A stretch of 64,000 nt of DNA, from contig NZ_CP054587.1 in NCBI RefSeq assembly GCF_002025255.2, forward strand, positions 1,302,001 through 1,366,000, read 5' to 3'. Shown piece after piece: positions 17,722 through 25,993 of the stretch. The DNA is from Halolamina sp. CBA1230. GTDB taxonomy: Archaea > Halobacteriota > Halobacteria > Halobacteriales > Haloferacaceae. Each line of letters starts with the position of its first letter. Within the stretch, counting starts at the first letter, position 1. A program made the translations under genes and the position numbers. The notes under the pieces are model-generated. The model was given only the letters and a program-made list of their open reading frames with translations. It made no database searches and was not told where the DNA came from.

Positions 17722-18636
17722 TCAGAACAGCCCCAGGACGAACCCCAGCCCCATCACCACCAGCACGGCCGCCGAGAACGCCGGCAGGTAGGGCGTGAGC
17801 CGTTTGACGCGCTCCTCGGAGTGTTCGTACCCCGCGACCAGCAGCATCGTGAGACCGACGATCCCGACGATCACGGTCAGCGCGTAGGCGCTCATCAGCT
17901 CCAGACAGTGGGAGGAGCCGGCACACAGCGCGATGATCTCGAACTCCTCCTCGTGGGCAAAGCCCAGCAGGAACGCGAACCACGCGATGCCGAACAGCCC
18001 GCGTTCCGAGGCTGCCTCGCCGCTTGCGTGAGTGTGGCCGCCGACGAAGGGGAGCGCGGTCTTGACGCGGGCCCACCAGCCCGCGTCGTCGTGGGAGTGA
18101 TCGTGGCTGTGGGAGTGTTCTCCGTCGCCGTGATCTCCGTGGTCGTGGGTGTGGCCATCGTCGCCGTGATGGTGCGCGTGTTCGCTGTCGGCGTGGTCGT
18201 GCGTGTGTCCGCCGTCGTCGTGTTCGTGTCCACCGCCGTGCCCGTGACTGTGGCCGCCGTAGTACTCCCGCAGGCCGAGCAGGATCAGGAGGACGCCGGC
18301 GACGAGGCTCACCGGGCCGCCGATCGTTATCGTCCCCTCGAAGATCGTGGCCGAATCGATCCCGATCCTCACGCCGTCGGCGACCGTGATCGGTTCGTTG
18401 ACCTGCGTGAGGCTGAAGTACGATTTCGCGTAGAAGAACACCGCCACCATCGCGATACTGCTGATCAGGTGGCCGATCCCGAGGATCAGGCTGGCCGTGA
18501 ACCCGTACAGCCACTTGTTCGACTGATCCAGCGCGTAGGAGGCCGCGACCGGCCAGCCGTGGCCGGGTTCGATCCCGTGGACGGCGCCGAGCGCGACGGC
18601 GCCGACGAGTAGGCCGAACGCCTCGCCGTGGAGCAT
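17722..18636 (-). CDS. NicO/RcnA-type nickel/cobalt transporter with His-rich loop
   Basis: 304 residues from the ATG at 18636. About six membrane helices. The first helix has GAVHGIEPGHGWPVA, equivalent to the metal-binding HGMEPGH of RcnA. Between helices 3 and 4 (about residues 137-200) lies a loop in which His/Asp/Gly alternate (e.g. HSHGHGGGHEHDD), more than 25 histidines, a probable metal sensor or store. HASGEAASERGLFGIAWFAFLLGFAHEEEF is the second conserved membrane motif. It probably exports Ni or Co. It is divergent from a NikR-like regulator, which supports nickel control. Confidence 0.88.
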   Translation of the reverse strand: MLHGEAFGLLVGAVALGAVHGIEPGHGWPVAASYALDQSNKWLYGFTASLILGIGHLISSIAMVAVFFYAKSYFSLTQVNEPITVADGVRIGIDSATIFEGTITIGGPVSLVAGVLLILLGLREYYGGHSHGHGGGHEHDDGGHTHDHADSEHAHHHGDDGHTHDHGDHGDGEHSHSHDHSHDDAGWWARVKTALPFVGGHTHASGEAASERGLFGIAWFAFLLGFAHEEEFEIIALCAGSSHCLELMSAYALTVIVGIVGLTMLLVAGYEHSEERVKRLTPYLPAFSAAVLVVMGLGFVLGLF

Positions 18637-18667
18637 AGTCGAGCCTCGGTGTGAGTCCGGTTTAGAC

Positions 18668-18701
18668 GTTGTTAAGACCGAACCCGGGGAAACGTAATAA
18701 C
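18668..18701. promoter_or_regulatory. Inverted repeat in the shared NicO/NikR promoter region
   Basis: GTTGTTA (18668-18674) and TAATAAC (18695-18701) form an inverted repeat with one mismatch across a 20 bp spacer. The right arm overlaps the TAATAA BoxA 32 nt before the regulator GTG; the left arm overlaps TTAACAA about 36 nt before the transporter ATG. Position and dyad size fit an operator for the divergent NikR-like protein, in line with NikR dyads of about 28 bp elsewhere. Binding is inferred. Confidence 0.45.
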
Positions 18702-18731
18702 CGCCAAGTGCGGCGCCGCCCAAGCCCGGGT

Positions 18732-19124
18732 GTGCGAACGAGCCTCAACGTTCCGAGCGACGTGCTGGACGAGTTCGACGAGACGTGGCAGGAGCAGGGG
18801 ATGGAGTCGCGCTCCCGCGCGGTTCGGGAGGCGATGCAGGAGTACGTCGAGCGCCACACGACGCTCTCGGATATCGAGGGCGACGCCGTCGCCGCGCTGG
18901 CGTTCGACTACGAGCACACGCTCGTGATCGGCGATCTCCACACCGTCCAGCACGAGTACCAGGACGTGATCGGCACCACGCAGCATCTCCACTACGGCGA
19001 CTGGTGTCTGGAGACGGTGTTCTGTACGGGCGACGCCGGGCGGATCCGGGAGTTAGTGTATCGGTTGCGGGATTTCGACGCGGTGGGAAGGGTGAACGTG
19101 ATGTTTCTCCAGCCGGTGGAGTGA
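18732..19124 (+). CDS. NikR-like CopG-family nickel-responsive regulator
   Basis: 130 residues from the GTG at 18732, chosen because the ribbon-helix-helix strand (RTSLNVPSDVLDEFDE) begins there and a BoxA lies 32 nt upstream. The N-terminal RHH domain (1-45) is followed by an ACT-like metal domain with HEYQDVIGTTQHLHYGDWCLET. The HxH and Cys match NikR nickel ligands, but the spacing from HxH to Cys is one residue shorter than in E. coli NikR. It probably represses the divergent metal exporter gene or senses Ni differently. An inverted-repeat element lies 110 bp downstream. Confidence 0.8.
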   Translation: MRTSLNVPSDVLDEFDETWQEQGMESRSRAVREAMQEYVERHTTLSDIEGDAVAALAFDYEHTLVIGDLHTVQHEYQDVIGTTQHLHYGDWCLETVFCTGDAGRIRELVYRLRDFDAVGRVNVMFLQPVE

Positions 19125-19193
19125 TCGGTTCGTTGCGTCAGCGTTTGACGGGACGTGAACGTCGCGTCGAGGGCGGTTTCGGAACGGCGCTGT

Positions 19194-19265
19194 AACCGCA
19201 ACAGCGACTCGGTCGTTGGCCACCTCGACAACCGCAACAGCGACTCGATCGTTGGCCACTTGCGA
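19194..19265 (+). repeat. Two 36-bp tandem units at the left flank of element copy A
   Basis: The unit beginning AACCGCAACAGCGACTCG occurs at 19194-19229 and again from 19230. The second runs into the left terminal inverted repeat of the element. Related units, inverted, follow the right end (19562-19640), where GATGCTGTTGC recurs in degraded form. Confidence 0.75.
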
Positions 19266-19577
19266 CCGCACCGCCCCGTGCAGCCCACGGACCTCCCCAA
19301 CCGATTCGCTCGTTCGCTCCGCTCACTCGCTCATCCCTCACGCTTGCTCGTCCACGGAGGGACTCGCGTTTCGCGCCGACAGCGACCGCGGTGCAGTGGC
19401 GGTGGACGCCTCGCGCTCGCCAACGTGGCGAGGCGGGCGAGAGCCGCAGGCTCTCGCTGCTTCCCGCTCGCTTCGCTCGCGGGAACGCGGGGGGAGGGGT
19501 GGGGAATCCTTCCCAGCGCCGGACCTCGTGTCCGGCGCACTGCGGTCGCAAGTGGTCAACGATCGAGATGCTGTTGC
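19234..19577 (+). mobile_element. Non-coding inverted-repeat element, copy A
   Basis: 344 bp bounded by 37-bp terminal inverted repeats (19234-19270 and 19541-19577, about 34/37 matching). Interior blocks in order: CCGCCCCGTGCAGCCCAC; a variable Ser/Arg-shadow region; CGCGCCGACAGC and GTGGCGGTGGACGCCTCGCG (19372-19415); variable palindromes (CTCGCC..GGCGAG, GAGAGCC..GGCTCTC, CGCTCGCTTCGCTCGCGG); GCGGGGGGAGGGGTGGGG; and a 9-bp hairpin with loop CTCGT (19516-19538). No credible protein is encoded. It fills most of the 610 bp gap between the nikR-like and SDR genes and has the same orientation as both. Copies B and C share the order of blocks. Confidence 0.8.
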
Positions 19578-19734
19578 CGTCGCGGTCGCCGTTCCCGTCG
19601 ACGACGGTCGAACTGCTGTTGCTATCGAAGCATCTCCAACCGACGGCTACCGAGCCGGTCGCGCCAACCCCGGGAGCACCAACGACGAATCGGCGGCCAC
19701 ACCGTTCACGTCGCCCCCCACCCAACCCCCACCC

Positions 19735-20511
19735 ATGGACCTCACAGACCGCGTCGCCGTGATCACCGGCGGATCGAGCGGGATCGGTCGCGAAACCGCC
19801 ATCTCGATGGCCGAGCGCGGCGCCGACGTGGTGATCGCCGACGTGCGCGAAACGCCGCGGATCCCGGACTCGGCGGGCGGCGCCGACGACCCGCGACCGA
19901 CCCACGAGTACATCGACGACGAGACCGACCGCGAGAGCCACTTCGTCGAGTGCGACGTGCGCAAGCGGGAGGACCTCCGCGTCGCCGTCGAGGCGGCCGA
20001 GTCACTGGACGGGATCGACGCCATGGTGAACAACGCCGGCGTGTTCCGCACCATCGAGTTCGCCGAGATCGACGAAGGGGAGTACGACCGAATGATGGAT
20101 ATCAACGCCAAGGGCGCCTTCTTCGGCACGCAGGTCGCCGCCGAAGCGATGGAGGAGGGCGCGGTCGTCAACCTCGCCTCCATCGCCGCGCTGCACGGTA
20201 CGGGGAACCACCCCGTCTACTCGGCGTCGAAGGCCGCGGTCCGGAACTTCACGAAGTCGATGGCCGACGCGCTCGGGCCGGAGATCCGGGTGAACTGCGT
20301 GCTACCGGGCGTGATCGACACCGCGATGACCCGGGAGGACGTGCCGACCGTCGGCGGCGAGCGCGCCGAACGCTACACGGACGAGATCCCGCTCGCTCGG
20401 TTCGGCGACCCCAGCGACGTGGCCGACGCGATCTGCTTTCTCGCCAGCGACGCCGCGGCGTACGTCTCCGGCGAGGGGCTGACCGTCGACGGCGGCCTGA
20501 GCGCGGTCTGA
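19735..20511 (+). CDS. SDR family oxidoreductase
   Basis: 258 residues. A classical short-chain dehydrogenase: nucleotide loop TGGSSGIG at residues 11-18, NNAGVF, NLASIAALHG with the catalytic Ser, and the YSASK motif with Tyr and Lys. The PGVIDTAM segment and C-terminal FLASDAAAYVSGEGLTVDGG complete the fold. An acidic insertion (TPRIPDSAGGADDPRPTHEYIDDET) follows the second strand, where cofactor choice is set; the Asp in VIADVRE suggests NAD(H). Substrate unknown. The start at MDLTDRVAVI is fixed by the family N-terminus; in-frame sequence upstream belongs to the repeat element. Confidence 0.92.
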   Translation: MDLTDRVAVITGGSSGIGRETAISMAERGADVVIADVRETPRIPDSAGGADDPRPTHEYIDDETDRESHFVECDVRKREDLRVAVEAAESLDGIDAMVNNAGVFRTIEFAEIDEGEYDRMMDINAKGAFFGTQVAAEAMEEGAVVNLASIAALHGTGNHPVYSASKAAVRNFTKSMADALGPEIRVNCVLPGVIDTAMTREDVPTVGGERAERYTDEIPLARFGDPSDVADAICFLASDAAAYVSGEGLTVDGGLSAV

Positions 20512-20553
20512 CGGCCGCCACGCCCAAACCGCTCGGTGGACTAGCCGCGGGCG

Positions 20554-21210
20554 ATGAGCCTCCAGCAGGCGTTCCACGAGTTCGTCACGCTCGAACTGGT
20601 GCTCGGGTGGGCCGCCGTCTCCCTCGTCTCCGTGGCGGCGCTCTGGGTCGACCTCCGGCGGAACAACGAGGCGTTACCGTCGATGATGAAGCTCGTCTGG
20701 ACGCTCACGGTACTCTACTCCGGCGTACTCGGGCTGGCAGTGTACTGGTACAGCGGCCGCACCCAGATCCCCGACGACTCGTTCTGGCGTCGCGGGATGC
20801 GCTCGACGAGCCACTGCTACTCCGGCTGTGGCGTCGGCGAAGTGCTCGGCGTCACGCTCGCGGCGGGGATCCTGGTGTTGAACACGCTCGGCGTCGCCGC
20901 CACCACGTTCGCGTTCGCGTACAGCTTCGGGATGGCGTTCACGATCGGCCCACTGATGCAGGAGGGCGTCGGCCTCAGGGAGGCGGTCATCGACGCCGCG
21001 TACAGCGAGTCCGGCAGCATCGTCGCGATGGAGACCGTCGCGATCGGTTCGGACATCTACCTCGCCGGCGAGTCGACGATGGGCGAGCCGGTGTTCTGGG
21101 CGTCGCTGGCGGTGTCGCTCTCGCTGGGGTTCCTCGCGGCCTACCCCGTGAACCTGGGGCTGCTCCACCTCGGCGTGAAGGAGGGGATGGGCGACCCCTC
21201 CGGGATGTGA
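20554..21210 (+). CDS. DUF4396 domain membrane protein
   Basis: 218 residues, about five or six hydrophobic helices. The STSHCYSGCGVGEVLG motif (HCxxGC) is diagnostic of DUF4396, proteins seen near metal or copper-handling genes in other organisms. ESGSIVAMETVAIGSD and AAYPVNLGLLHLGVKEGM are further conserved loops. The Cys/His pair on a membrane loop suggests metal binding, but no function has been shown. It follows the SDR gene by 42 bp in the same direction. Confidence 0.82.
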   Translation: MSLQQAFHEFVTLELVLGWAAVSLVSVAALWVDLRRNNEALPSMMKLVWTLTVLYSGVLGLAVYWYSGRTQIPDDSFWRRGMRSTSHCYSGCGVGEVLGVTLAAGILVLNTLGVAATTFAFAYSFGMAFTIGPLMQEGVGLREAVIDAAYSESGSIVAMETVAIGSDIYLAGESTMGEPVFWASLAVSLSLGFLAAYPVNLGLLHLGVKEGMGDPSGM

Positions 21211-21278
21211 GCGATCGAGCGTCGACGGCGAAGCGAACCTCGCGGGAACTTTTCTCACTCGGGGCCGACACGCCGACG

Positions 21279-22064
21279 ATGGCCGACGACACCGCCCGCT
21301 TTCTCGCGGACTCGCCGGACCGACTCGCCCTCCTCGAACGCCTCCGTGACGGGCCGGCGCCGCCGTCGGCGCTGGTCGACGACCTCGACCCCGCCCGCCG
21401 GAGCATCCAGCGCAACCTCGCGGCGTTCGAGAACCGCAACTGGGTCGACCGCTGTGCCGACGGCTATCGGCTCACCGCCGCCGGCGACGCGGTCGCCCGA
21501 GCCCACGCCGACTACCTCGACCGGCTGCGTCGGATCGACGAGTACGCGCCGCTGCTGGCGCATCTCGATCCCGAGCACGCCCCGACCCCGGAGCTGCTCG
21601 CCGGTGCCGACCTCGTGACCGCCTCCGACGCCGACCCGCAGGCGCCGATCCACGCCTACACGGAGCGACTCCGGGGGATGGACGGCAACCGGGTCCGGGT
21701 CTGCTCGCCCGTGCTCTCGCGGGCGTTCCACGAGGCTCACACCGCGCTGGCGCTGGACGGCGTCCGGACGGAGCTCCTGCTGTCGACGGCGACCGCCCGG
21801 CGGGCGAAGGAGCTGAACCCGCTGGAGTTCGCGGCGGTGCTCCGGGGCGGCCCCCTGGACCTGTTCGTCCGCGACGACGCGGTCCCGTTCGGCCTCGCAC
21901 TCGGCGAAGGGTCGCTCCTGCTCGGCGTCTACGACGACGGCCACCTGCAGGCGTGCCTCCACGGCGACGATCCCGACCTGCTCTCGTGGGCCGAGTCAGC
22001 GTTCGAGGCGCTCCGCGAGGACGCCCGCCGGATCGAGTCGCCGGGGGAACTCGGCGGGACGTAG
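21279..22064 (+). CDS. HTH transcriptional regulator with FilR1-like C-terminal domain
   Basis: 261 residues. The N-terminal winged HTH (DSPDRLALLERLRDGPAPPSALVDDLDPARRSIQRNLAAFENRNW) is ArsR-like. The rest (about 95-250) resembles the DUF1724/FilR1 middle domain (VRVCSPVLSRAFHE, GVRTELLLSTATARRAKELNP, PFGLALGEGSLLLGVYDDGHLQACL), which is thought to sense a ligand. Chosen start MADDTARFLADSPDR matches the family. Targets unknown; it may act on the adjoining genes. Confidence 0.83.
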   Translation: MADDTARFLADSPDRLALLERLRDGPAPPSALVDDLDPARRSIQRNLAAFENRNWVDRCADGYRLTAAGDAVARAHADYLDRLRRIDEYAPLLAHLDPEHAPTPELLAGADLVTASDADPQAPIHAYTERLRGMDGNRVRVCSPVLSRAFHEAHTALALDGVRTELLLSTATARRAKELNPLEFAAVLRGGPLDLFVRDDAVPFGLALGEGSLLLGVYDDGHLQACLHGDDPDLLSWAESAFEALREDARRIESPGELGGT

Positions 22065-22157
22065 CGACCCCCGCACGGGAGTTCGATCGGCGTGGTGACA
22101 GCCCCTGTCACCCGCGCCGAGAGGAGTCGTAATACCCCCACGACACGAACGACGGGT

Positions 22158-22784
22158 ATGGCGAGAGATCCCCTCCGCGCCGTCGCTTCGGCCCTCGTCG
22201 ACCGGACGGCGCTCGGCCTGTTCGGCTTCCTGACGGCGGCGTGGTTCCTCCCCGCCGTCTACCCCCCGCTGGCCGGAACCCCGCTGATCATCCCGCCGTA
22301 TCTCGTCATCCTCGTCAGCGGCGTGTTCGGGCTGGAACACGTCGCTTCCGCCGCCGCCGAACTGCTCCCGGTCGCCGGGAGCGTCGCCTTCGACGCCAGC
22401 CTCGTCGTGACGTTCTACCTGTTCGCCGTCGTCGCCGTCTCCCTCGGTGGGGCACTCAAGCGACGACTGGGTCCGGAGACGGCCGACGGGAGCGAAACGC
22501 GAACGCTCGGGCGGGTCGGCTACGCCGTCGCCGCCGGCCTGCTCGTGATCGGCCTGCTGCTGACCGCACAGGGTGTCGTCGCCCAGCCGACCGTGACGAG
22601 CGAGAGCTGTACGGGGGAAGCCAGTTCGGATGCCGCCGGCGGAGCGTCGACGGCGACCCCGACCTGCACGACGACCACGGAGCCGGCGACGGGCCAGAAG
22701 CTCTACATCATCGGTCTCGGCGCCGCCATCGCTTCGCTCGGAGCAGGGATCGTCGGCGTCGACCGCTGGCTGGCGGGTGGCTAA
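22158..22784 (+). CDS. Conserved haloarchaeal membrane protein, unknown function
   Basis: 208 residues from the ATG at 22158. Four predicted helices: LGLFGFLTAAWFLPAVYPPL, ASLVVTFYLFAVVAVSLGGA, VGYAVAAGLLVIGLLLTAQG and LYIIGLGAAIASLGAGIVGV. A Cys-containing, Thr-rich extracellular loop (SCTGEASSDAAGGASTATPTCTTTTE) could form a disulphide. No family assigned with confidence. It ends 22 bp before the convergent glycosylase gene. Confidence 0.7.
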   Translation: MARDPLRAVASALVDRTALGLFGFLTAAWFLPAVYPPLAGTPLIIPPYLVILVSGVFGLEHVASAAAELLPVAGSVAFDASLVVTFYLFAVVAVSLGGALKRRLGPETADGSETRTLGRVGYAVAAGLLVIGLLLTAQGVVAQPTVTSESCTGEASSDAAGGASTATPTCTTTTEPATGQKLYIIGLGAAIASLGAGIVGVDRWLAGG

Positions 22785-22806
22785 CGGCCGTGCGAGGCCG
22801 ACCGCC

Positions 22807-23451
22807 TTACTCCCCGATCACGTCGCCGGCCCGCTCGCCGAGTTCCTCCTCCACCTGCCAGAGGTAGAGCGCGGCGTAGCTCCGCACCGGTTCCCAGCGC
22901 TCCGCGAACGCCGTCATCTCCCCTCGAGTCATTTCGGGGTTCTCGCCGTGGTGATCGACCAGCGTCTTCAGCCCCTCCCGCACCCCGAGATCGCCGACGG
23001 GGAACACGTCCGGCCGGCCCAGCACGAACAGGAGGAACATGTCGGCTGTCCACGGGCCGACGCCGGTGATGTCGGTCAGCGCCTCCCGCACCTCGTCGTC
23101 TTCCATCGCCGCGAACGCCTCGCGACTCCACGCCTCCTCGGCGAAGCGATCGGCGATTTCGTTGACGTACCGCGTCTTCTGTCGGGAGAGCCCCGCGTCG
23201 CGCAGCGTCTCGTCGTCCGCGGCCCGAATCCCCGCGGGCGTCACCTCGACGGCGTCGAACAGGCGCTCCCGGGTCGCCGCCGCGGAGGCCATCGACACCT
23301 GCTGGCGGAGGATCGACACGATCAGCCGCTCGAACGCGTCCTCGGCGGGGTCGATCGAGACGGGGCCGACCTCCGCGACGATGGGGCCGAGGTACTCGTC
23401 CTCGCGGAGGCGGTCGTAGGCGTCCTCGTCGGTGAGGTCGTCCGCCGCCAT
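22807..23451 (-). CDS. AlkA-type DNA-3-methyladenine glycosylase (HhH-GPD)
   Basis: 214 residues from the ATG at 23451. The helix-hairpin-helix DITGVGPWTADMFLLFVLG (about 127-146) is followed by FPVGDLGVREG, in which Asp154 is the expected catalytic aspartate of monofunctional HhH-GPD glycosylases. SILRQQVSMASAAAT is the N-terminal signature. It removes alkylated bases in base-excision repair. No Fe-S cluster cysteines, unlike endonuclease III. Two bases separate it from the MBL gene upstream, suggesting cotranscription. Confidence 0.9.
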   Translation of the reverse strand: MAADDLTDEDAYDRLREDEYLGPIVAEVGPVSIDPAEDAFERLIVSILRQQVSMASAAATRERLFDAVEVTPAGIRAADDETLRDAGLSRQKTRYVNEIADRFAEEAWSREAFAAMEDDEVREALTDITGVGPWTADMFLLFVLGRPDVFPVGDLGVREGLKTLVDHHGENPEMTRGEMTAFAERWEPVRSYAALYLWQVEEELGERAGDVIGE

Positions 23452-23453
23452 CG

Positions 23454-24212
23454 CTACACCTCGAACCGCATCCCGTCCTCGGCGACCGTCACGTCGCCGT
23501 CGAAGCCGGCGCGCTGGACGCTCTCGATCATCTCGTCGTGTTTCCCCTCGGTGTGGGGGTAGAGATGGGTGAGCAGCAAGCGGTCGATATCCGTGCCGGC
23601 GAGCGCCTCGCCCAACTGCGTCGGCGTCGGGTGGTTGTCCACGTCCACCTCGTCGGGGAACGAACAGTCGTGGAGCAGGACCTCGGAGCCGTCGGCGAAG
23701 CGGGCGATCGACCCGCTGGCCTCGCCGTCGGCGCCGAACGTGAACTCCGACCCCTCCCCGTCTTCGACTCCCGCGAAGCGGTAGGCCAGACAGTCCATCG
23801 AGTGGACCGTCTCGTGGGTCGAAATCTCGAATCCCGCGGCCTCGAACTCGGTGCCGGAACTGATCTCCCGGATCGAGAGGTCGACCCGCCCCTCGAGGTA
23901 GTCGTGGACCGAGAGCAGGTCGTCGATCAGCGCCTTCGTGCCCGACGGGCCGATCACTTCGAGGTGCTCCTCGCCCGCGAGCCACCGCGCCTTCAGCAGC
24001 GCGAGCAGGTCGCTGACGTGGTCGAGGTGGTGGTGGGTCAGGAGCACCGTCGACACGTCCTCGTAGCTCACGGGCGTCTCCGAAAGCCGGTGGAGGACGC
24101 CGGCGCCGCAGTCGACCAGCAGCGCGCGGTCGTCGCGTTCGAGCAGGAGGCCGGTCTGGACGCGGTCGGGAAGCGGCATGGCGCTCCCGGTGCCCAGTAG
24201 CGTGACGCGCAT
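23454..24212 (-). CDS. MBL-fold metallo-hydrolase, RNase Z-like
   Basis: 252 residues. N-terminal MRVTLLGTGSAMP and the metal site THHHLDH (His60, His62, Asp64, His65) are typical of the RNase Z/arylsulfatase-like MBL branch. FEISTHETVHSMDCLAYRF gives another His and SEVLLHDCSF the bridging Asp; LLLTHLYPH the last ligand. It lacks the long exosite arm of true RNase Z, so it may be a phosphodiesterase-type relative. Upstream partner of the glycosylase gene. Confidence 0.85.
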   Translation of the reverse strand: MRVTLLGTGSAMPLPDRVQTGLLLERDDRALLVDCGAGVLHRLSETPVSYEDVSTVLLTHHHLDHVSDLLALLKARWLAGEEHLEVIGPSGTKALIDDLLSVHDYLEGRVDLSIREISSGTEFEAAGFEISTHETVHSMDCLAYRFAGVEDGEGSEFTFGADGEASGSIARFADGSEVLLHDCSFPDEVDVDNHPTPTQLGEALAGTDIDRLLLTHLYPHTEGKHDEMIESVQRAGFDGDVTVAEDGMRFEV

Positions 24213-24256
24213 GTTCGAGGGTGAGCGGCCGGCGGGGAAAGGCTGTGCGGTCGGGC

Positions 24257-25918
24257 TCAGTCCCGGTCGGCCGCGGGGAACTCGATCCGGACCGTCGTCC
24301 CGTCGGAGCCGGTGGACTCGATGGTGAGCTCGCCGCCGGCCGCGCGGGCGCTCCAGGAGGCGAGCCAGAGCCCGAGCCCCTGACTGTGTTTCAGCGGCGT
24401 CTCCGCCTCGCGTCGAAGCACCTCCCGTTCCTCCTCGGGGATCCCCGGCCCGTCGTCGTCGACGCGGAGACGGACCGCCCCCCCGCGCTCCTCGACGCTG
24501 AGCCGCACCCACGGCTCGTCGCAGTCGTTGTGCTCGACCGCGTTCTCGAGCAGGTTCTCAAGCGCCGTCGCGAGCGCGGCCTCGTCGGTGATCGCGGCCC
24601 GCGACCGCGGGAGCGCACGCTCGACGGTCGCGTCCGCGGTGTCGAACTGGGTGACCACCTCCTCGGCCACGGTGCCGACATCGACCGGCTCGGCCTCGTC
24701 AGCGGACGACGGCTCGATCCGGGTCATCTCCCGCACTTTCTCGCTGGTCTCGACCACGCCGTCGACCTTCGACTGGATCCGTGCCGCGACCGCCGCCGGG
24801 TCGTCGGCCTCGTCCGACTCGATCCGTTCGGCGAGGCCGTGGACGACGTTCATGTCGTTCCGGAGGTTGTGCCGGAGCACGCGGTTGGCGACCTGGAGGC
24901 GCTGTTCGTACGCGCTCCGGTCGGTCACGTCCCGCAGCACCAGCGCGTAGCCGGTGGGGTTGTCCTCGACGTCCCGCAGCGTCGAGACCTGTACTTCGTA
25001 CGTTCGGCGGATCCCCTCAGTCTCCCCCTCGACGGTCGTCCCCGAGAGCCGGGGGAGCGAGGTGTCGGGGAAGACACTGGTGATGTGGTCGCCGGTGGAC
25101 GGCGCCGGCGAGAGGACGCGCCGCGCGCGCTCGTCGGCGTCGACGACGATCCCCTCGGCGTCGAGCACGACCAGCCCGTTCCCGACCACGTCCAGCGCCG
25201 CCTCCCGGGCGATCGGCGTCCGGTCGAGCAGGTCGAACCGGAACAGCGCGACCCCGATCAGCGTGACGGTGAGGCCGAACGTGAACGGCGTCAGATCCAG
25301 CCCCGGAACCGGGCTGGCCCCCAGCGTGAACGCGGCGTTGGCGAGAAACGGCGGCGCGATCGCGGCGAACAGGCTGAGCACCTGTCGACGGTACAGCTCC
25401 GAGGAGCGGGCGGCGGTGCGGCCCACGAGGTAGCAGCCGAAACCGACGATGGCGTAGGCGTACGTGATGTGGAGGAAGTAGCCGATCGCGAACGCCGGGG
25501 CGAACACGCGGACGAAGGCGTCGGCGGGGAGCCGGAGACCGCTCCAGATCAGGCCGTGCTGGGGGTTGGTGAGCACGAACGCCGCGAACAGGATCGGTTC
25601 GGACACCATCGTCCAGCGGGCGGGGCGGGTGAGCCACTCCTCTTTTCCGGCGTAGCGCAGCGCGAACAGCAGCCACGCGGTGGGGATGAACCCCGCGACG
25701 GCGAGGGTCAGCTGCCACCACGGCAGCTGTGCCGCCCGACTGTCGAACCCGAGCTGGACGCCGTAGCTGAACGCCCACGTGCCGATGACGGCGACCAGCG
25801 CGACGAACCCCCCGGCGTAGCGCTCGCTCCGGTTCCGCCGGACTGCCAGTGCCAGGAGGCCGGAGAGCACGCCGACGCCGAACAGCAGCAGCGACGGGAG
25901 CCCCGGAGACCACGCCAT
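24257..25918 (-). CDS. Sensor histidine kinase with N-terminal 7TM and PAS domains
   Basis: 553 residues. Residues 1-225 form about seven membrane helices of the histidine-kinase 7TM type. A PAS domain (about 235-340, LDVVGNGLVVLDAEGIVVDADERARRVL) ends in VLRDVTDRSAYEQRL. The phospho-acceptor is the His in VLRHNLRNDMNVVHG. The HATPase part has LENLLENAVEHN (N box), VDDDGPGIP (G1) and GLGLWLASW (G2). It is an orphan kinase: no response regulator is adjacent, as is common for haloarchaeal kinases. Signal unknown. Confidence 0.9.
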   Translation of the reverse strand: MAWSPGLPSLLLFGVGVLSGLLALAVRRNRSERYAGGFVALVAVIGTWAFSYGVQLGFDSRAAQLPWWQLTLAVAGFIPTAWLLFALRYAGKEEWLTRPARWTMVSEPILFAAFVLTNPQHGLIWSGLRLPADAFVRVFAPAFAIGYFLHITYAYAIVGFGCYLVGRTAARSSELYRRQVLSLFAAIAPPFLANAAFTLGASPVPGLDLTPFTFGLTVTLIGVALFRFDLLDRTPIAREAALDVVGNGLVVLDAEGIVVDADERARRVLSPAPSTGDHITSVFPDTSLPRLSGTTVEGETEGIRRTYEVQVSTLRDVEDNPTGYALVLRDVTDRSAYEQRLQVANRVLRHNLRNDMNVVHGLAERIESDEADDPAAVAARIQSKVDGVVETSEKVREMTRIEPSSADEAEPVDVGTVAEEVVTQFDTADATVERALPRSRAAITDEAALATALENLLENAVEHNDCDEPWVRLSVEERGGAVRLRVDDDGPGIPEEEREVLRREAETPLKHSQGLGLWLASWSARAAGGELTIESTGSDGTTVRIEFPAADRD

Positions 25919-25993
25919 TGTACGACCGTGGGGTCAGAGGGGTGGGATGAAAAAACAGTGGGCCCCGGCTATCGGCCGCGCGAATCGGGCGTG

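Noticed and set aside
19155-22064. A 969-codon plus-strand open frame across the repeat element, SDR and DUF4396 genes
   Set aside because: Most of it is Arg/Pro-rich antisense-like translation in a wrong frame; only its last 261 codons (21279-22064) form a real HTH protein.
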